A DNA stretch of 64,000 nucleotides, from the NCBI RefSeq assembly GCF_000739735.1, contig NZ_BBJF01000024.1, positions 1-64,000 on the forward strand, written 5' to 3'. The translations under genes were made by a program, and so were the position numbers. The notes beneath the pieces were generated by a model. That model saw nothing but the letters and a program-made list of their open reading frames with translations, made no database searches and was not told where the DNA came from. The stretch comes from Paraburkholderia ginsengisoli NBRC 100965 (GTDB lineage Bacteria > Pseudomonadota > Gammaproteobacteria > Burkholderiales > Burkholderiaceae). Position 1 is the first letter of the stretch; each line of letters opens with the position of its first letter. This document shows, in pieces, positions 60,853-64,000 of the stretch.

Positions 60853-61830
60853 ATGAAGATCTGCATCTTTGGAGCGGGAGCGATTGGCGGCATGATGGGC
60901 GTGCAGCTCGCACGCGCGGGCGCGGACGTGAGTTTCGTCGCGCGAGGCCCCCATCTGGCAGCCATGCGCGAGCATGGCGCGCGTCTGATCATGGACGGCG
61001 AGACGTTCAGCGCGCCGGTTCGCTGTACGTCCGACCCAGGTGAGCTCGGCGTGCAGGACTTCGTGATCATCACGCTAAAAGCGCATTCGCTGCCCGGCGT
61101 GGTCGATACGATGCAGCCTCTGCTCGGCAAGCACACGGCGATCGTCACAGGCGTCAACGGTATTCCCTATTGGTACTTCTATCAGCATGGCGGACGATTC
61201 GCCGGCACACGCCTCGCGAGCGTCGACCCGGACGGCGGTCAATGGACGAAGCTCGGTCCCGAACGGGCAATCGGCTGCGTGCTATATCCTGCTGCCGAAA
61301 TCGTCGAACCGGGCGTGATCAAACACGTATACGGCAAGAAATTCCCGATCGGCGAACCGAGCGGCGAACGTACGCCGCGCATTCAGCAATTGCACGAGAT
61401 CATGCAGGCAGCGGGTTTCGAAGCGCCGATCCGCGACAACATCCGCGACGAAATCTGGCTCAAACTGTGGGGCAATCTGTGCTTTAACCCCATCAGTGCA
61501 TTGACGCACGCCACGCTCGACGTGCTCACCAGCGACCCGGGTACGCGCGCGGTATCCCGCACGATGATGCTCGAGGCAAAGCGGATTGCCGAACAATTCG
61601 GCGTGCACTTTCGCGTCGATGTGGAAAAGCGGATTGACGGCGCTGGTGCGGTCGGCGCGCATAAGACATCGACTCTGGTTGATCTGGAGAATCGTCGTCC
61701 GATGGAAATCGACCCGCTCCTGACGGTCGTTCAGGAAATGGGGCGCCTTGTCGCCGAACCTACACCGACGATCGACGTAGTACTCGCACTGATCAAGTTG
61801 CGCGAGCGGATGGCGTTGCAGGGCAATTGA
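60853..61830 (+). CDS. panE: 2-dehydropantoate 2-reductase family protein
   Basis: 325 residues. MKICIFGAGAIGGMMGVQLA is the Rossmann loop and DFVIITLKAHSLPGVV the conserved Lys region. DEIWLKLWGNLCFNPISAL carries the catalytic Lys and Asn, with EAKRIAEQFG following. As an ApbA/PanE homologue it would reduce ketopantoate with NADPH, but many paralogues act on other keto acids. GGGAGCGGCATC precedes the ATG. The convergent aldehyde dehydrogenase shares its terminator. Confidence 0.88.
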   Translation: MKICIFGAGAIGGMMGVQLARAGADVSFVARGPHLAAMREHGARLIMDGETFSAPVRCTSDPGELGVQDFVIITLKAHSLPGVVDTMQPLLGKHTAIVTGVNGIPYWYFYQHGGRFAGTRLASVDPDGGQWTKLGPERAIGCVLYPAAEIVEPGVIKHVYGKKFPIGEPSGERTPRIQQLHEIMQAAGFEAPIRDNIRDEIWLKLWGNLCFNPISALTHATLDVLTSDPGTRAVSRTMMLEAKRIAEQFGVHFRVDVEKRIDGAGAVGAHKTSTLVDLENRRPMEIDPLLTVVQEMGRLVAEPTPTIDVVLALIKLRERMALQGN

Positions 61831-61873
61831 TGGAACGTCGCTGACTTCCTCTTTATCTGCCTCCTTAAAATGA

Positions 61874-61912
61874 AACGAGGATCGAACGCTCCGCGCACTC
61901 GATCCTCGTTTT
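61874..61912. terminator. bidirectional terminator
   Basis: 12-bp perfect stem AAACGAGGATCG/CGATCCTCGTTT with a 15-nt loop. It lies between convergent panE and aldehyde dehydrogenase and has A- and T-runs at its ends. Confidence 0.88.
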
Positions 61913-61936
61913 ACGCTGCTCTTTCCACCATCGACG

Positions 61937-63391
61937 CTATTGGTCGATCGCCAGCCACACCGCCTTCGGCTCGGTGAAGTTCTCGATCGCGACGTCGCCG
62001 TGTTCGCGCCCGAAGCCAGAATCGCCGGACCCGCCCCACGGCAGACGCACGTCGGTATACCCATAGGTATTGATCCACACAGTTCCCGCCTTCAGGTCCC
62101 GCGCGACCCGATGCACGCGGCCGATGTCCCCGCTCCACACACCGGCCGCAAGACTATACGCCGTACCGTTAGCTATCCTTATCGCATCGGCTTCGTCGTT
62201 GAAACGAACCACGCTCGCGACCGGCCCGAAAATCTCCTCCTGTGAAATGCGCATTTCGTGTTCGACGTTGGCGAACACCGTCGGCTCGACGAAGAAGCCG
62301 CGTTCGCCGATGCGTGCACCGCCGGTCACGAGCGACGCGCCTTCAGCTCGCCCCGTTTCCACGTAACCGAGCACGGTCTTCATCTGCGCGGCCGAGATGA
62401 GCGGCCCCATCGACGTTTCGCGCGCCGACGGATCGCCAACCTTGATCGACTTCGCTCGCGCGGCGAGGCGCTCGACCACTTCATCGTAGACGTCGCGATG
62501 CGCGAGGATACGCGAGCCCGCCGAACACACCTGCCCGGTATTGAAGAAGATGCCCGACGCTGCGGCGCGCACCGCGTTGTCGAGATTGGCGTCGGCGAAG
62601 ATCAGGTTCGCCGACTTGCCGCCGAGCTCCAGCGTGACGCGCTTGAAGTTGCCGGCCGCACCTTGCAGGATGCCGCGTCCAACCGACGGCGAGCCCGTGA
62701 ACGTCACCTTATCGACGCCGGGGTGCGCGACCAGCGCATCGCCGACCACACGTCCCTTGCCGGTGACGATATTCAGTACTCCGGGAGGTACCCCCGCTTC
62801 GAGCGCAAGCTCGCCGATGCGCAACGCGGTCAACGGCGTGATCTCCGCGGGCTTGACGATCAGCGTGCAACCGCACGCGAGCGCCGGCGCGATTTTCCAC
62901 ATGCCGATCATCAGCGGGAAATTCCACGGGACGATCGCGGCGACCACGCCGACCGGCTCACGTATCGTGTACGTCAACGCGTCGGGGCGCGTCGGCACGA
63001 CCTGGCCGTTGATCTTGTCGCACCAGCCTGCGTAGTATTCGAGCGTATCGATCGCGGCCGGAATGTCCTGGCGCATCACGGCGGCAATCGGCTTACCGGC
63101 GTCGAGACTTTCGAGCGCGGCGAGTTCGTCGAGATTGGTACGCATCAGTCCTGCGAGACGCGCGAGAATGCGGCCACGGTCCGCGGCCCGGATCGAGTTC
63201 CACACTTTCAGCGCGGCGCGCGCCGCGTGCACCGCTGCATCCACGTCGGCGGCGCTCCCTTGGGCCACCAATGCGATCGGCTCTTCAGTGGCCGGGTTGA
63301 TGTCGATGGAATACTCGCCGGTGCCGGGCGGCAAACGCTTGCCGTCGATCAGCAGATCATGCTGGCTGAGGTCGGTGTCAGTTTGCATCAT
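61937..63391 (-). CDS. NAD(P)-dependent aldehyde dehydrogenase
   Basis: 484 residues, full length. VVAAIVPWNFPLMIGMWKIA is the cofactor/substrate block, VTFTGSPSVGRGILQGAAG, VTLELGGKSANLIFADA (general base Glu) and FFNTGQVCSAGSR (nucleophile Cys) all follow. It oxidises an aldehyde to the acid, possibly an amino- or aromatic aldehyde. CTCAAGGAGCTTC precedes two ATGs. The LysR gene fragment next to it is a likely regulator (inference), as they run the same way. Confidence 0.94.
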   Translation of the reverse strand: MMQTDTDLSQHDLLIDGKRLPPGTGEYSIDINPATEEPIALVAQGSAADVDAAVHAARAALKVWNSIRAADRGRILARLAGLMRTNLDELAALESLDAGKPIAAVMRQDIPAAIDTLEYYAGWCDKINGQVVPTRPDALTYTIREPVGVVAAIVPWNFPLMIGMWKIAPALACGCTLIVKPAEITPLTALRIGELALEAGVPPGVLNIVTGKGRVVGDALVAHPGVDKVTFTGSPSVGRGILQGAAGNFKRVTLELGGKSANLIFADANLDNAVRAAASGIFFNTGQVCSAGSRILAHRDVYDEVVERLAARAKSIKVGDPSARETSMGPLISAAQMKTVLGYVETGRAEGASLVTGGARIGERGFFVEPTVFANVEHEMRISQEEIFGPVASVVRFNDEADAIRIANGTAYSLAAGVWSGDIGRVHRVARDLKAGTVWINTYGYTDVRLPWGGSGDSGFGREHGDVAIENFTEPKAVWLAIDQ

Positions 63392-63472
63392 GAAGCTCCT
63401 TGAGTGGATGTTGTCGTGTCGCTGGCCGTCGGCGAATGGAATGAGGTGCGGCGCTGGCAAGCGCCGCTGACG

Positions 63473-64000
63473 CTACGGCTCGTGCAAAACGGTGCGGCGC
63501 TGCGCAGCGGCAGGCCGCGTGACTGATGGCGAGGCGGACGACGCAACGCCCATCTGAGGAGAAGCGCTCGCGGACGCCGCGAACTGCGCCCACGCCGCAG
63601 CGGCGTTCGGCCGTAGCGAGCGGTTCCGGCGCTGCACCAGCAACGTGGCCACACGCATCTCCGGCGCCAATGGTCGACTCACCAGCGCTACGCCCGGCGC
63701 CGGCCAATACGCGTCGACAGGTAACACGCCGACGCCGAGGCCCAGTTCGACCATGCGCGACACCGCCGCCACATGGCCGAGTTCCTGCAACGGGCGCCGC
63801 TTCAATTCATTCGCGCTGAACGCGAGTTCAAGCGCTGCACGCACGCCCGTGTCCGCGTTCAGCGTGATGAGCGGCCACTCATGCAAGGCGCGCCATGCAA
63901 CGCTGTCATGCCGGGCTAACGGATGTGCCGGCGGAATCACCACATGCAGCGGCGTCGTGAAGATGGCTTGCGCGTGCAGCACTTCGCTGTCGAACGGTTC
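63473..64000 (-). CDS. LysR-family transcriptional regulator, C-terminal part (cut by window edge)
   Basis: The last 176 codons of a gene that continues beyond the right end. It contains the periplasmic-binding-like effector domain (FTTPLHVVIPPAHPLARHDS, WPLITLNADTGVRAALELAF, AVSRMVELGLGVGVLPVDAY) and an Ala/Ser-rich C-terminus. The DNA-binding half lies outside. It precedes the aldehyde dehydrogenase on the same strand with an 81-bp gap. Confidence 0.85.
   Translation of the reverse strand, partial: EPFDSEVLHAQAIFTTPLHVVIPPAHPLARHDSVAWRALHEWPLITLNADTGVRAALELAFSANELKRRPLQELGHVAAVSRMVELGLGVGVLPVDAYWPAPGVALVSRPLAPEMRVATLLVQRRNRSLRPNAAAAWAQFAASASASPQMGVASSASPSVTRPAAAQRRTVLHEP

Noticed and set aside
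1..64000. CRISPR arrays, insertion sequences, prophage, rRNA or tRNA genes
   Set aside because: No spaced repeats, transposase or integrase signatures, or tRNA-like cloverleaf were seen. The short tandem repeats have no spacers.

Overview
The window is chromosomal DNA from a high-GC beta-proteobacterium, most likely Burkholderia/Paraburkholderia. The support is a DUF4148 protein, UdgX fused to a DUF4130 domain, a 3-hydroxybutyrate-oligomer hydrolase, PaoABC, Burkholderia-style GltS and LysE carriers, and strong GC bias at third codon positions. I see no rRNA, tRNA, CRISPR array, insertion sequence or prophage. The right edge cuts a LysR gene. The left edge holds no gene I can name.

Layout. 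0.3-7 kb: a sugar-acid catabolic block on the minus strand (GltS, IlvD/Edd dehydratase, second IlvD/Edd dehydratase, ACS-type MFS carrier). 7-15 kb: small hypotheticals, a retropepsin-like lipoprotein, glycogen phosphorylase, a drug-efflux MFS and threonine aldolase. 15.4-19.7 kb: universal stress protein, HPP-CBS membrane protein, MarR regulator and ClC-CBS channel. Three near-identical palindromes (TATCAC-N3-GTGATA core) in the promoter gaps suggest one MarR regulon. 19.8-29.9 kb: LysM/LytM lipoprotein, cupin, DUF4148, 6-phosphogluconate dehydrogenase, DUF938, a frameshifted flavin-binding gene, SIR2, SDR, polysaccharide deacetylase and DUF2252. 30.4-34.7 kb: an isolated motAB pair, Pr6Pr membrane protein, CsbD and exonuclease III. 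34.8-41.9 kb: 3HB-oligomer hydrolase and a Tat-exported molybdenum aldehyde oxidoreductase (paoABC) with a MocA-type cytidylyltransferase. 42-43.6 kb: a DUF4130-UdgX fusion behind a perfect LexA box. 45.1-49.1 kb: a compact 2-aminoethylphosphonate (2-AEP) biosynthesis operon. 49.7-64 kb: chemoreceptor, TRIC-type channel, a PBP3/FtsI paralogue, a diguanylate cyclase, an uncharacterised gene behind a second perfect LexA box, two LysE exporters, YigZ, ketopantoate reductase, aldehyde dehydrogenase and a LysR fragment.

The three most interesting systems are: (1) the 2-AEP operon, whose PEP mutase carries a nucleotidyltransferase domain, implying a CMP-activated phosphonate destined for a surface polymer or lipid; (2) the MarR/USP/HPP/ClC regulon with its shared operator; (3) two LexA-box genes, one a DUF4130-UdgX fusion and one an unknown 122-residue charged protein.
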